Origin: Akkermansia massiliensis
GTDB lineage: Bacteria > Verrucomicrobiota > Verrucomicrobiia > Verrucomicrobiales > Akkermansiaceae
DNA: 64,000 nt
Assembly (NCBI RefSeq): GCF_023516715.1
Contig: NZ_JAMGSI010000001.1
Location: 1,116,001-1,180,000, forward strand
Direction: 5' to 3'
Shown one piece after another: positions 8,703 to 17,869 of the stretch (positions are counted from its first letter, which is position 1; each line of letters starts with the position of its first letter). The position numbers and the translations under genes are program-made. A model generated the notes under the pieces. It made no database searches. It saw only the letters and a program-made list of their open reading frames with translations, and had not been told where the DNA came from.

Positions 8703-10025
8703 TCAGGACAATCCCAGGAATGCGGAGGGATTGGCCGTCATCAGCTCCTGCCTTTCCTGCTCCGTAAACGTATTCCGGAAGTTCTCCATGTACTCCTTCA
8801 TCCCGTCCAGAAAAAGAAGGTTCAGATAAAAATCGCTCCCGAACAGGAATTTGCGGCGCACCTGTTCCGGGGCCTTGAGAAAGTACTCCCGCATCTCCCT
8901 GAGCTTCGCCGTCTCCGTGATGCAGGACAAATCCGTATGAAGTCCGGGAAACTTCTCCATCATGCCGTAAATCAGCTCCGTCCATTCCATGCCTTCGTCC
9001 TGGCAGCCGAAGTGGGCCAGGTTCAGCCGGAGGCGCGGAAAAGCCTCCATCACCTTCTCCCACAGCCGGGGATGGTTCAGGAGTTCCGCCTTCTCCTTCA
9101 CCCGCAGCTTGTCCGTCAGGCGGTAGTGCCTGAACTCCAGAACGCCGTCATGCGGAACAACCTCTCCATTCCGGTAAACATGCCCGTGCACCGTGATGGA
9201 AGTGGAAAAACTGGCAAAGCCGCCGCCGGAGCAATGGGCCGTCAGCGGCGCCCCGTGCCGTTCGCAATACTCATACAGGGCCATCAGCGCCGGGTCCGTA
9301 GGGGAATAGCCGTTGGGGCAATACAGCTTGAAGCCGTAAAAACCGCCCTTCCCTCCCAATTCCGGAACCAGCCTGTCCGTCATGGGGGAAATGTCTATCG
9401 TCCCGTCCGGACCATGCAGCCAGTTGCCGGGGCGGCGGGGGTCCACCACGTAAAACGGAAGCACGCGGCCGGGATGCGCCGCCGCCAGTTTGAGCAGTTC
9501 TTCTTCCTGCATCCGGAACGCATCCCGTTTCCCCAGGGGAAGCCGTTCCGTCTTTCTGGACAGGCGGCGGAGCGCCTGCTTCATCTCCCCGATTTCCCTC
9601 CTGTCCCCCCTCCCGGCCTGTTCCGCCAGCTCATCAAGCTCCTTCCGGAGCACGGCCCATTCCTTCCGCGCCTCCCTTTTTACATTCCTCTTGCAGGCCT
9701 TCCGCCGCCGGAGCCCGTCAGCCCCATCGGCGCCCTTCATGCAGTAATCCAGGTCAAACATCAGCGGCACGACGGTATTGCAGCCGCCCTCCGCCAGCAG
9801 CTTGCCGTAAATGTTCTCCGTATCCATCAAGCCCGTCTTGAAAAAACGGATGATCCTCTTCAACTCGCTGATGCCTCCCGCCGTTTCCAGACGCGCCCGC
9901 GTTCCCCGTGGACGCATGCGGGAAAGAATGAAATCCACCAGGAGCCTCCAGGAAAGGACCTCGTGGTTGAACAAATGGCAGTGGGCGTCTATGGTTAAAA
10001 TTTCCGGCTCCTTCATACAATTCAT
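8703..10025 (-). CDS. Amidohydrolase-family (metal-dependent TIM-barrel) protein
   Basis: 440-residue cytoplasmic protein of the amidohydrolase-2 type. The first strand has the metal-binding His-x-His (IDAHCHLFN, H15 and H17). Later blocks (LTAHCSGGGF, LNLAHFGCQDEG, FLFGSDFYLN) match the His and terminal Asp positions of the barrel. A charged, probably helical insert (about residues 120-180, rich in Arg/Lys/Glu) interrupts the usual spacing. Substrate unknown; relatives include decarboxylases and lactonases. It is a single gene convergent with gltX. A second possible start (MKEPE) lies nine bases further in. Confidence 0.8.
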   Translation of the reverse strand: MNCMKEPEILTIDAHCHLFNHEVLSWRLLVDFILSRMRPRGTRARLETAGGISELKRIIRFFKTGLMDTENIYGKLLAEGGCNTVVPLMFDLDYCMKGADGADGLRRRKACKRNVKREARKEWAVLRKELDELAEQAGRGDRREIGEMKQALRRLSRKTERLPLGKRDAFRMQEEELLKLAAAHPGRVLPFYVVDPRRPGNWLHGPDGTIDISPMTDRLVPELGGKGGFYGFKLYCPNGYSPTDPALMALYEYCERHGAPLTAHCSGGGFASFSTSITVHGHVYRNGEVVPHDGVLEFRHYRLTDKLRVKEKAELLNHPRLWEKVMEAFPRLRLNLAHFGCQDEGMEWTELIYGMMEKFPGLHTDLSCITETAKLREMREYFLKAPEQVRRKFLFGSDFYLNLLFLDGMKEYMENFRNTFTEQERQELMTANPSAFLGLS

Positions 10026-10157
10026 GAAATTATTTATATATTACCCAATATTCCGTTAAAAAATCAATCATGAAATCAATAAGGGCCACCCGCCGGGCAG
10101 GGAATGCCGGTTTCTGAAAAAAGTGGCCGGACGAGGCTCCGGAAAGCGCGCGCCTTC

Positions 10158-10187
10158 CCCCCGCAAAGCCGTCTCAGGCAGCGGGGG
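10158..10187 (+). other. Structured leader upstream of the MscS gene
   Basis: A 7-bp GC stem (CCCCCGC 10158-10164 / GCGGGGG 10181-10187) encloses a second short stem (GCC 10168-10170 / GGC 10177-10179), about 50 nt before the MscS start. There is no T-run, so it is not a simple terminator. It may be an mRNA leader element; the class was not recognised. Confidence 0.35.
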
Positions 10188-10236
10188 AATATAACCTTGA
10201 CCGTGATGCCCCCAGCCCCTAGAACTGGAACCGTTC

Positions 10237-12693
10237 ATGAGCATCCCTGATTACCGGACGTTTTTCCGCTGCTGCGCCGCCTTCCTCCTGGCAGGTGTGC
10301 TGGCCGCGGGCCATGCTGCGGCACAGCAGGAGGGCGCGCCTGCCGCCGTTCCGGAACAGGTGCAGGAACCAGACCCCGAGCAGCCCCAGGCAGAGCCTGA
10401 CCACTCGGAAATGGACACCGTCATCATGGCCCTGTGCCATGAAATCACCATCCTGAAAAAGAATGAGGAAAAAAGGATGGCCATCCGGGAGGCGCTGGTG
10501 AAGGAGGCGGACGCCACCTACAATTACTTTGACACCAGGGTGTATGAAATGTCCGCCGTGCTTTACGCCCTGGACGATCAGAAAATCTTCACGCTGGCCT
10601 TTTACTGCAAAGCCGCCACCAGCCTGGTCAAGACGTATTACGCCCAAAGGCCGGACTTCCAGGGACAGGAGGAACGGCTGGACAAGGAAATAGGGCGCAT
10701 CAAAAAACTGGCGGAATCCCTGGAGGAAGTCAACACGGACAACCTGTCGGAACCCTCCCTGGTGCAGAGGGACGAGGCCCTGTACACCTGCCGCACCCTG
10801 GAAGAATCCCTGCTCAAGGAAAAGGAGCAGATCAGCTACCTCAAGGAGCTCTTCAACAGCCTGGGCGGCAAGATAGACGCCCTGAACCATGAAAGCGGCA
10901 AGCTGTTCACCTCCCTCTTCAACCGGGTATTCTACACGCCGTCCAACGCGGCCCGGTACATCTTCCTCAAGCCGCTCAAGACGTATGAAATTTGCATGGG
11001 GGCCTGGGAAACGTCCGCAGACAGCAAGCTCCAGCTCCCGTCGGACCCGGAAACGCTCAAGCACTACGGGCTCATCCTGCTGGGCATCGTCCTGTGCTCC
11101 TACTGCCTTTCCCGCCTCATCGTCTTCCTGGGCTTCAAGAAAACGCTGGAAAAGACGGGCCACTACAACAAGCGCCACGCCTTCACCAACGTCACCACCA
11201 TCCTCATCGTAGCGATCGTCCTCGTCATCGCCTCCATGCGCACGCCGGACTACCTGCTGAAAAGCGCGGCCTCCCTGGGAGCGGAATTCCTCCTGCTGGT
11301 CAGCGCCATCCTGTTCTCCCTGGTGACGCGCCTCCCCTACGGCACCATTAACTCCGGCATTCGCATCTACATGCCCTACCTGCTCCTGGGCGGCTTCTTC
11401 ATGCTGCTGCGCATGTTCATGGCCCCCAACATCATCGTGGACATTTCCATGCCCGTCCTGTTCACGCTGGTTTCCCTCTTCTCCCTGCTGACCTGGGTGC
11501 GGCAGCGGCACAAGCTTCCCCGTCTGGACCGCTTCTTCGCCACCGTCTCCCTGGTGCTCACCATCCTGGGCAGCGGCCTGTGCTGGGCCGGGTTCAGCTT
11601 CATGGCCTTCCTGGTGCTGATGACGTGGATCATGCTGATGACCAGCATCCTGCTCCTGGTGGGGCTGTGGAACCTGCTCCACCACTATGAAAACCGCCGG
11701 AAGGAACGGAACAAGCAGGCGATCCTGTGGTTCCGCCCCTTCGTCTCCAAGCTGGTGCTCCCCTGCCTGACCATCTTCCTCATCCTGTTCAGCATCATCT
11801 GGCCCGCCGCCACCTTCGACATGGGGGACCTCATCATCAACAAAATCTTCGCCACCACGGAAATCAAGGACCTGCTCACCTTCAGCTGGAGCCACGTCAT
11901 CACGGTCATCCTGATTGCCATTGTGCTCAACTACCTGATCTTCATCGGTAAAAACACCCTGCATGAAGTCTATGGGGAAGACTATGAAGTGGGCATCATC
12001 CCCACCTTCGTGACGCTTTCCTCCCTGTTCCTGTGGGGGCTCTTCGTCTTCACGGCCCTCATCATCATGAACGCCAACTACAACGGGCTGCTGATGGTCA
12101 TGGGCGGCTTGAGCATGGGCATCGGCTTCGCCCTGAAAGACACTATTGAAAACATCATCAGCGGCCTGTCCCTGATGCTGGGGCGCCTGCGGCAGGGGGA
12201 CATGATCGAATGCGACGGCTACCGGGGCCGCGTCTCCTCCCTGGGCTACCGCTCCACCATGATTGAAACGCTGGACGGCTCCATCATCGCCTTCCAGAAC
12301 TCCCAGCTCTTCAACAAGAACTTCCGCAACATGACCCGCAACCACAAGTTCGAATGCTCCAAGGTGGAAGTGGGCATCTCCTACGGAACGGACGTGGAGC
12401 GGGCGCGCCAAATCGTTCTGGAAACGCTGTCCTCCCTGCCCTTCCTTTCCAAGGTGAAAAAAACCAGCGTGGTGCTGGACAGCTTCGGGGACAGCTCCGT
12501 CAATCTGGGCGTATGGGTCTGGGTTCCCGTCATGACGAAGGCCTCCAGCCTTTCCTCCGTGCGGGAACACATCTATAATGCGTTCAACGAGCACGGCATC
12601 TCCATCCCCTTCCCCCAGCAGGACCTGTACGTGAAAGAATTCCCCGGCAGGGAACCCGTTCAGGAAAAAGACGCCGCCGCGCAGGAAAACTGA
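10237..12693 (+). CDS. Large mechanosensitive ion channel of the MscS/MscM family
   Basis: 818-residue inner-membrane channel that would release solutes on hypo-osmotic shock. A signal peptide (ending AGHAAAQQEG) leads into a periplasmic coiled-coil-like region up to about residue 270, then some ten hydrophobic helices. The MscS pore helix and beta domain lie in the last 230 residues: MGGLSMGIGFALKDTIEN, then MIECDGYRGRVSSLGYRST and the cytoplasmic alpha/beta domain. This matches the MscK/MscM layout, not small MscS. queF starts 30 bp downstream on the same strand. Confidence 0.9.
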   Translation: MSIPDYRTFFRCCAAFLLAGVLAAGHAAAQQEGAPAAVPEQVQEPDPEQPQAEPDHSEMDTVIMALCHEITILKKNEEKRMAIREALVKEADATYNYFDTRVYEMSAVLYALDDQKIFTLAFYCKAATSLVKTYYAQRPDFQGQEERLDKEIGRIKKLAESLEEVNTDNLSEPSLVQRDEALYTCRTLEESLLKEKEQISYLKELFNSLGGKIDALNHESGKLFTSLFNRVFYTPSNAARYIFLKPLKTYEICMGAWETSADSKLQLPSDPETLKHYGLILLGIVLCSYCLSRLIVFLGFKKTLEKTGHYNKRHAFTNVTTILIVAIVLVIASMRTPDYLLKSAASLGAEFLLLVSAILFSLVTRLPYGTINSGIRIYMPYLLLGGFFMLLRMFMAPNIIVDISMPVLFTLVSLFSLLTWVRQRHKLPRLDRFFATVSLVLTILGSGLCWAGFSFMAFLVLMTWIMLMTSILLLVGLWNLLHHYENRRKERNKQAILWFRPFVSKLVLPCLTIFLILFSIIWPAATFDMGDLIINKIFATTEIKDLLTFSWSHVITVILIAIVLNYLIFIGKNTLHEVYGEDYEVGIIPTFVTLSSLFLWGLFVFTALIIMNANYNGLLMVMGGLSMGIGFALKDTIENIISGLSLMLGRLRQGDMIECDGYRGRVSSLGYRSTMIETLDGSIIAFQNSQLFNKNFRNMTRNHKFECSKVEVGISYGTDVERARQIVLETLSSLPFLSKVKKTSVVLDSFGDSSVNLGVWVWVPVMTKASSLSSVREHIYNAFNEHGISIPFPQQDLYVKEFPGREPVQEKDAAAQEN

Positions 12694-12723
12694 ATTTCCA
12701 CTACAACACAACATCAACCATCC

Positions 12724-13131
12724 ATGTCCGAACCTCTGACTCTACTCGGCTCACAAAGCTCCTTCTTCACCAGCCCTGACGACGCCAAGCTGGAATCCTT
12801 CCCCAACCGCGGCACGCGTCCCTACACCATCACGCTGGACACCCATGAATTCTCCTCCCTCTGCCCCGTCACCGGGCAGCCGGACTCCTGCCACCTGACG
12901 ATCACCTACGTTCCGGATGAAAAGTGCGTGGAAACCAAATCCCTCAAATACTACCTGGCCTCCTACCGCAACTACCCGGCCTTCAACGAACAGATCGTCA
13001 ACCGCATCACGGATGACCTGGCAGCCGCCATCTCCCCGCGGTGGCTGAAAGTAGAAGGCCGTTTCTCCCCCCGCGGCGGCATCCAGCTGACCGCCATGGC
13101 GGAGCACAACCCGGAAAACCGCCCCCTCTGA
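12724..13131 (+). CDS. queF: NADPH-dependent 7-cyano-7-deazaguanine reductase
   Basis: Reduces preQ0 to preQ1 in queuosine synthesis. At 135 residues it is the short, single-domain type. The catalytic Cys is in FSSLCPVTGQPD (about residue 43) and the NADPH-binding block appears as ETKSLKYYLASYRN. It is immediately followed, 8 bp later, by queC, which makes its substrate. No preQ1 riboswitch was recognised upstream. Confidence 0.95.
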   Translation: MSEPLTLLGSQSSFFTSPDDAKLESFPNRGTRPYTITLDTHEFSSLCPVTGQPDSCHLTITYVPDEKCVETKSLKYYLASYRNYPAFNEQIVNRITDDLAAAISPRWLKVEGRFSPRGGIQLTAMAEHNPENRPL

Positions 13132-13139
13132 CGCGCGCC

Positions 13140-13832
13140 ATGGATAAGACGGAAACCGCCGTACTGCTCAGCGGGGGGCTGGACTCCAGCGTAGCCCTGC
13201 ACTGGGCGCACCGGAACCACCGCGTGCGGGTGGCCCTCAGCTTTGACTACGCCTCCAACCACGCGGAACGGGAGCTGGAATGCGCCGCCTGGCAGGCCGC
13301 CAGCCTGGGCATAGAGCACCGCGTGATTGACATCTCCCCCATCTCCGCCCATTTGAAATCCGCCCTCCTCTCCGGCGCGGACGACATCCCGGACGGCTCC
13401 TATGACGAGGAGCTGATGAAGCAGACCGTCGTCCCCTTCCGCAACGGCATCTTCCTGTCCATCGCGGCCGGGGTGGCGGAAAGCTGCGGAGCGCAGCAGC
13501 TTGTCATTGCCGCCCATTCCGGGGACCACAGCATTTACCCGGACTGCCGGGAGGAATTCATGGCCGCCATGACGGAGGCCGTCCGCCTGGGGACCTATGC
13601 CGGGCTGGGCATCCTGCGTCCCTTCATCCGCACGTCCAAGGGCGGCATCGCCGCCATGGGCCATGAACTGGGCGTGGACTTCTCCCGCACCTACTCCTGC
13701 TACAAGGGAGGTCCCGTCCACTGCGGCGCCTGCTCCACCTGCGTGGAGCGCCGGGAAGCCTTCAGGGAAGCCGGAATCCCGGACCCGACGGTTTATGCGC
13801 CTGCGGCGCAGCGACCAAATACCGGGGATTAA
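13140..13832 (+). CDS. queC: 7-cyano-7-deazaguanine synthase
   Basis: ATP-dependent enzyme converting carboxy-deazaguanine to preQ0 (230 residues). The PP-loop SGGLDSSVAL follows the start, and the C-terminal zinc site is C-x8-C-x2-C-x2-C (CYKGGPVHCGACSTC). The frame is open further upstream, but the ATG at 13140, 8 bp after the queF stop, puts the PP-loop at the expected distance and is chosen. queD and queE are not nearby. Confidence 0.95.
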   Translation: MDKTETAVLLSGGLDSSVALHWAHRNHRVRVALSFDYASNHAERELECAAWQAASLGIEHRVIDISPISAHLKSALLSGADDIPDGSYDEELMKQTVVPFRNGIFLSIAAGVAESCGAQQLVIAAHSGDHSIYPDCREEFMAAMTEAVRLGTYAGLGILRPFIRTSKGGIAAMGHELGVDFSRTYSCYKGGPVHCGACSTCVERREAFREAGIPDPTVYAPAAQRPNTGD

Positions 13833-13874
13833 ATATTAAGGGAAAATTCCCGGCCTCCGGCCAGTGGAATACGC

Positions 13875-14495
13875 CTATTCACTAATCACTTCGGGAAAAT
13901 TCCCGGAAAGGGCCTTCCGCACTCTTGCCGCCACTTCCTCCTTCCCGGCGTCCGCGTCCACGCGGAGCATCCAGGGTTCATGGATGGAGGCGAACACGTT
14001 GCGGCAGGCCGTCAGGCCCGCTTCCGTCTCAAAGGCATCGCGTTCTCCGCGGCTCCCGATGCGTTCCAGAGCCACGGAAACGGGAATATCCAGCCAGACC
14101 ACGGCGTCCGGCACCGGGGCAAACTCTTCATTGGCAGCGCGGATGACGGAAGTATCCACCCCACGCGCGCCCTGGTAAGCCATCATGGAAAGGTAATAGC
14201 GGTCCAGCAACACCCACGCGCCGCGCGCCAGCGCAGGGGCGATCAGCGTCTCCACATGCTCCCGCCTGTCTTTCAGGAATAATTCTACCTCATCCTCTAC
14301 GGAAAGGCGCCCCGTCACGGCGGAATCCCGCAACATCCGGCCCCACGGCCCGCGCGTGGGCTCAAAGCTCTGCACCACTTCCAGCCCCTTCCCCTCCAGA
14401 TACTTCCGCAACTGGCCGATGTGGGTGGACTTGCCCGTGCCGTCTATGCCTTCAAAGACGATCAGGCGGCCTTTTCTCTCTCCGGTAAAACTCAT
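13875..14495 (-). CDS. tmk: Thymidylate kinase
   Basis: Phosphorylates dTMP to dTDP (206 residues, normal length). The P-loop is FEGIDGTGKST (about residues 14-24), with the DR(Y) motif LLDRYYLSMMAYQGA and a LID region later. Its ATG overlaps the stop of the upstream beta-CASP nuclease gene as ATGA, so the two are translationally coupled. It converges with queC across a 42-bp gap. Confidence 0.95.
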   Translation of the reverse strand: MSFTGERKGRLIVFEGIDGTGKSTHIGQLRKYLEGKGLEVVQSFEPTRGPWGRMLRDSAVTGRLSVEDEVELFLKDRREHVETLIAPALARGAWVLLDRYYLSMMAYQGARGVDTSVIRAANEEFAPVPDAVVWLDIPVSVALERIGSRGERDAFETEAGLTACRNVFASIHEPWMLRVDADAGKEEVAARVRKALSGNFPEVISE

Positions 14496-15862
14496 GACTC
14501 AAACGTATAACGCTGGCCCGGAACGGGAGCGATGATGGTGGAACCCGGCATTCTGGCGGACAGCGTATCATGCATCCACTCCACGGCATCCGGATCACCG
14601 TGCACCAGAACCACCTGCCTGGGATTCAGCTTCACGGCATAATTGACAAGGGCGTCACGGGTAGCGTGCCCGGAAAAGTCAAAACAATCCACCGTACAGT
14701 TGCGGCGCACGGGCTGCCCGTTGGGCCGCATCTTCACCAGATCCCCCTCCTGCGCGGCCCGCAGCCGGCCCGCGGGGGAATCCGGGTCCGCATACCCTAC
14801 AAAAAGAATGGCGTTTTTCTCATGCGGAAGAACCTGCTCCGCCATCACGTTGGAGAGCGTATTCTCCGTCATCATGCCGCTGGAAACCACGTAAATATTC
14901 CCGGGGGAACACACCAGCGGGGCTTTTCCCTTGCGCGGCAGGGGCACGGTCTTTATTTCCTCCTTCAGCTTGAACTCATGGTCGTGCCTGCGGGTCAGCC
15001 CGGCAAAGCGGTCGTACAGCAGGGAAACCTTGGCGCTCAACCCGCCGAAGTACACGGGCGTATTGGCGGGGATCACCCCCTGCTGCTTGAAACGGTGGAT
15101 ATTGAACAGCATCTCCTGGCTCTTGCCGATGGCGAATACCGGAATCAGCACGGCGCCGCCGCGTTCCAGCGTCTCCGCAATCGCCTTCCCGAACCGCACC
15201 ATCTCCTCCGGGCGGGAATAATGGGCGCTGCGCTGGAAGCCGCCGCGCGTGCACTCCATAATCAGCGTATCCACGCCGGATTCCGGGAAATCCGCTCCGG
15301 GAATCATGCTCTGGTCCTCAAACTGCACGTCCCCCGTATAAAACACCGTATGGCCGCTCTCTCCTTCCAGCATCACGCCCGCGGACCCCAGAATGTGGCC
15401 GGCATCGTAAAACGTGGCCAGCACGTTCTGGCGGAAGCCCACGCGGAACACCTCGTTGCAGGACTTGGCATGCCAGGCGTCGCTCAGCCTGTCCAGGTCG
15501 TTATGGGTGAAAAAGGGATACTCCACAATGCCCAGGTCCAGCCTCTTGGCGCTCATCACATTCACGGAATTGTGCAGCATCACTTCAGACAGGGCGGCTG
15601 CGGCGGGCGTCATGAATACTTCCGCCGCGGGCTGCTTCTCCTGAAGCACGGGCAGCGTTCCCAGGTGGTCCAGGTGGGAATGGCTTAAAAAAACGGCTTC
15701 CACGGAATTGGGCTCCATGGAATCAAAATCCGGCATGGCCGCCATCCCCTCCCTCTTGGGGTGCATCCCGCTGTCAAGCACGATCCGGGTGCCGTCCATT
15801 TCAAGCAAATAGCAATTGGCTCCAATCTCCTCGGCCCCGCTGATATTCGTAAAACTGATCAT
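14492..15862 (-). CDS. Metallo-beta-lactamase / beta-CASP RNA-processing exonuclease family protein
   Basis: 456 residues. The metallo-beta-lactamase fold has the zinc motif HSHLDH at residues 61-66, a later DAGHILGSAG block and ECTRGG. A beta-CASP module and a C-terminal RMMBL segment (DFSGHATRDALVNY, VHGDPDAVEWM) follow. This is the architecture of CPSF73-like RNases (YSH1/KH-less type), which cleave RNA. The frame extends to 16000, but the ATG at 15862 opens the conserved fold and is preferred. It is coupled to tmk by a 4-bp overlap. Cellular target unknown. Confidence 0.88.
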   Translation of the reverse strand: MISFTNISGAEEIGANCYLLEMDGTRIVLDSGMHPKREGMAAMPDFDSMEPNSVEAVFLSHSHLDHLGTLPVLQEKQPAAEVFMTPAAAALSEVMLHNSVNVMSAKRLDLGIVEYPFFTHNDLDRLSDAWHAKSCNEVFRVGFRQNVLATFYDAGHILGSAGVMLEGESGHTVFYTGDVQFEDQSMIPGADFPESGVDTLIMECTRGGFQRSAHYSRPEEMVRFGKAIAETLERGGAVLIPVFAIGKSQEMLFNIHRFKQQGVIPANTPVYFGGLSAKVSLLYDRFAGLTRRHDHEFKLKEEIKTVPLPRKGKAPLVCSPGNIYVVSSGMMTENTLSNVMAEQVLPHEKNAILFVGYADPDSPAGRLRAAQEGDLVKMRPNGQPVRRNCTVDCFDFSGHATRDALVNYAVKLNPRQVVLVHGDPDAVEWMHDTLSARMPGSTIIAPVPGQRYTFES

Positions 15863-16045
15863 TATATGCCGCAGGAGAGTACCCCGTGCCCTCCGCCGTG
15901 TCAATGCCGCCTTCATGTTTGCGGGAGCGGGACGGCCCCGTTCCCGGGAATGGCCGCGAATCAAGGGAAAACCGCCCTGTTTCATCTTCCACGGGATCAT
16001 TCAGCCCCCGGAATCCGTTTGGCTGGCAGTTCCGCACAAACGTCC

Positions 16046-16549
16046 TTAGGGCAGCATCATTTCATAATCAATGTAGTCCCCGAAAAAGGCGGTATGGCTT
16101 TCGTTCCTCCTTTTCCCGCAAACCTTGAAACCTGCGCCTTCATACATCCGCCGGGCGGGAACCGAGCGGCCATTCGTGGTCACAATGATTCTTTTCGCCC
16201 CCCTTTTCACGATTCTTTGAAGCGCCTCCCGGAGCTGCATCCTGCCATACCCATGGCCCTTGCAGGAGGTGATGATGCAGTTGTGGCCTATCTCCACATA
16301 TTCGGGCATCTTCCTCGGGTCCCACGACGCCAGCCCGGCGGCCTTGCCATTCAAGACGGTTATAAAACCGTATCGGTCCGCAATCTGCGGGTTATCAAAG
16401 AAAAAATCATCAAACTCCTTCCAGTCTGCACCGCAACAATCTTCCCATCTCCCGTCAAAGGAATAGGCGTCCGACAGTAATTCAAACAACGTTCCCCGCT
16501 TAAAGCCGCTTACTTTCCTGAATTCAATGTTTCCGTGGTTCATGAACAA
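16046..16549 (-). CDS. GNAT-family N-acetyltransferase
   Basis: 167-residue acetyl-CoA-dependent transferase. The GNAT core is visible: a beta4-type strand before CIITSCKGHGYGRMQLREAL (acetyl-CoA pyrophosphate loop), then IIVTTNGRSVPARRMYEGAGFKVCG, the usual C-terminal strand-helix. It begins 5 bp after the stop of the upstream exported-protein gene, so it is probably the second gene of that pair. The acceptor is unknown. The second Met (16543) is an alternative start. Confidence 0.85.
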   Translation of the reverse strand: MFMNHGNIEFRKVSGFKRGTLFELLSDAYSFDGRWEDCCGADWKEFDDFFFDNPQIADRYGFITVLNGKAAGLASWDPRKMPEYVEIGHNCIITSCKGHGYGRMQLREALQRIVKRGAKRIIVTTNGRSVPARRMYEGAGFKVCGKRRNESHTAFFGDYIDYEMMLP

Positions 16550-16554
16550 AATAA

Positions 16555-17334
16555 TTAGGGATTAAGGCAACTGGGAGTCCCCGCCGGAAGATTCTCCTTT
16601 TTATCCTGCAACAGGCGCAATTTGCCGCTCCACGGCTTGTTCCGGAGAATGCGAACCCTTTCACAATAGGTATCCGACTCCTTCTGCGATTGCTTCAGGA
16701 CGTCCGGATTACGTTGGACATAAGCCATTCTTGCATCGAAGGGAACGCTTCCCTCCAGCAATATCCAGAAAGTATAATCTATAATTTCATAAGCCCAGCT
16801 CTTTTCCAGTGCCAGCGCCTGGTTTTCATCCGTCATCCGTTCAAGGATGCCGATGGACATTTTTATGGATTTAATAATTTGATGCTGGTAGCTTTGTAAA
16901 ACTGATTCCTGCAAAAGGGAAAGAGCCTGGGGGGTGTTTTCCTTCACCAGAGAGGGAGAAGCTCCCGCATCACGCCACCGCCGGGGTTCTTCTTCCGCTC
17001 CGGAGGGGATCAGGAGGGGAATAATCCCGCAGCAGGGCGTGCCTCCTGCAGAAGAAGTGAACCCCGCAGGCTTCTTTTCCAAAGCCACGGTCATCGGTTC
17101 CGGCAATTCATGACTGTTGAGGGAAATAATATCGATTTCCCACCTGCTCCGCTTGTGCATGACTCCTGTAAAATAAACGGGAGCCAAATGGGGTGATTCA
17201 TCATTGATCCAGACGGAAGAATCAACCTGCTCCCTGCCGCTATCAGGGGGAGAACTCTCGGCTTCACCTGCCAGCAAAGGCGAAAGCACTGCACCGAACA
17301 ACATGTACAGAGAAAACAAAAACCACTTGTTCAT
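16555..17334 (-). CDS. Exported protein of unknown function
   Basis: 259 residues if translation begins at the ATG at 17334. That start gives a clean signal peptide (MNKWFLFSLYMLFGAVLSPLLAG), while the longer open frame to 17802 has no sensible N-terminus. The mature part contains a two-Cys GGTPCCG segment and a helical C-terminal half with Trp/Tyr-rich pieces. I do not recognise a family. It is followed after 5 bp by the GNAT gene. Base composition is slightly lower in GC than its neighbours. Confidence 0.6.
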   Translation of the reverse strand: MNKWFLFSLYMLFGAVLSPLLAGEAESSPPDSGREQVDSSVWINDESPHLAPVYFTGVMHKRSRWEIDIISLNSHELPEPMTVALEKKPAGFTSSAGGTPCCGIIPLLIPSGAEEEPRRWRDAGASPSLVKENTPQALSLLQESVLQSYQHQIIKSIKMSIGILERMTDENQALALEKSWAYEIIDYTFWILLEGSVPFDARMAYVQRNPDVLKQSQKESDTYCERVRILRNKPWSGKLRLLQDKKENLPAGTPSCLNP

Positions 17335-17670
17335 CAGACGATTCCAGCACATCGCAAAAGGAAGTGCAACAAGATTCGGAGAAACGGAAGCAATTCCCCA
17401 TGGAGCCCTTTCCTTTCCCTGCCGCGTTCTCTTGTCGGCACGCCATACCGTTTCTTCCTTCCGGCATCTATTTGGTGCCTGATTCTCTTTCCCCTCTGCC
17501 GGTTTGAATGTCATGAAGGGATATTCTGGAAAGAAGGTTCTCCCATATAACGTATTTGCCGTAAACGTTCCACTCTCTTTTAAACGGCAGGACACATACT
17601 CCCAGCGGCATCCGGGAATTGCTCTGGACGCAGCCGGAAGCGCATGAGATAATTTCAGAAAAGCTCCCTG
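17335..17670. other. Intergenic stretch without a recognised gene
   Basis: Upstream region of the minus-strand exported-protein gene. A 44-codon plus-strand frame (17513-17647) is open but has no recognisable content. No tRNA, repeat or clear terminator was seen. Confidence 0.5.
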
Positions 17671-17823
17671 ATGAAAGAAAAGCCACCCATCAAAGACGAT
17701 TACAGGCGGTCCCTGCTCTATGTTGCTTCCCAGACAAATAGCCGGGAGGCCATGATTGTGGCGCTCGTTATCATAGGCGGTATCATCTTCTCCTGCCTGC
17801 ATTCATGCCTTTTCTCCCCGTAA
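17671..17823 (+). CDS. Putative small membrane protein (50 residues)
   Basis: A 50-codon frame, ATG to TAA. A hydrophilic charged N-terminus (MKEKPPIKDDYRRSLLYVAS) is followed by one strongly hydrophobic helix (MIVALVIIGGIIF), then SCLHSCLF. This is the pattern of a real single-pass protein. It lies 46 bp upstream of the YkvA-type gene on the same strand. No strong ribosome-binding site is visible and no family was recognised. Moderate to low certainty. Confidence 0.4.
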   Translation: MKEKPPIKDDYRRSLLYVASQTNSREAMIVALVIIGGIIFSCLHSCLFSP

Positions 17824-17869
17824 CGGAGCGTTCCTTTTCCATTTCCCGCAACTTCACCCTTGCAGCCCC

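Noticed and set aside
10219-12717. Very long minus-strand open frame opposite the MscS gene
   Set aside because: Translation is rich in His, Gln, Gly and Asp with no fold or motif; it arises from G/C-biased third positions of the true gene.
17335-17802. N-terminal extension of the exported protein ending at 16555
   Set aside because: The extension has no protein-like pattern, whereas the internal start at 17334 gives a clear signal peptide.
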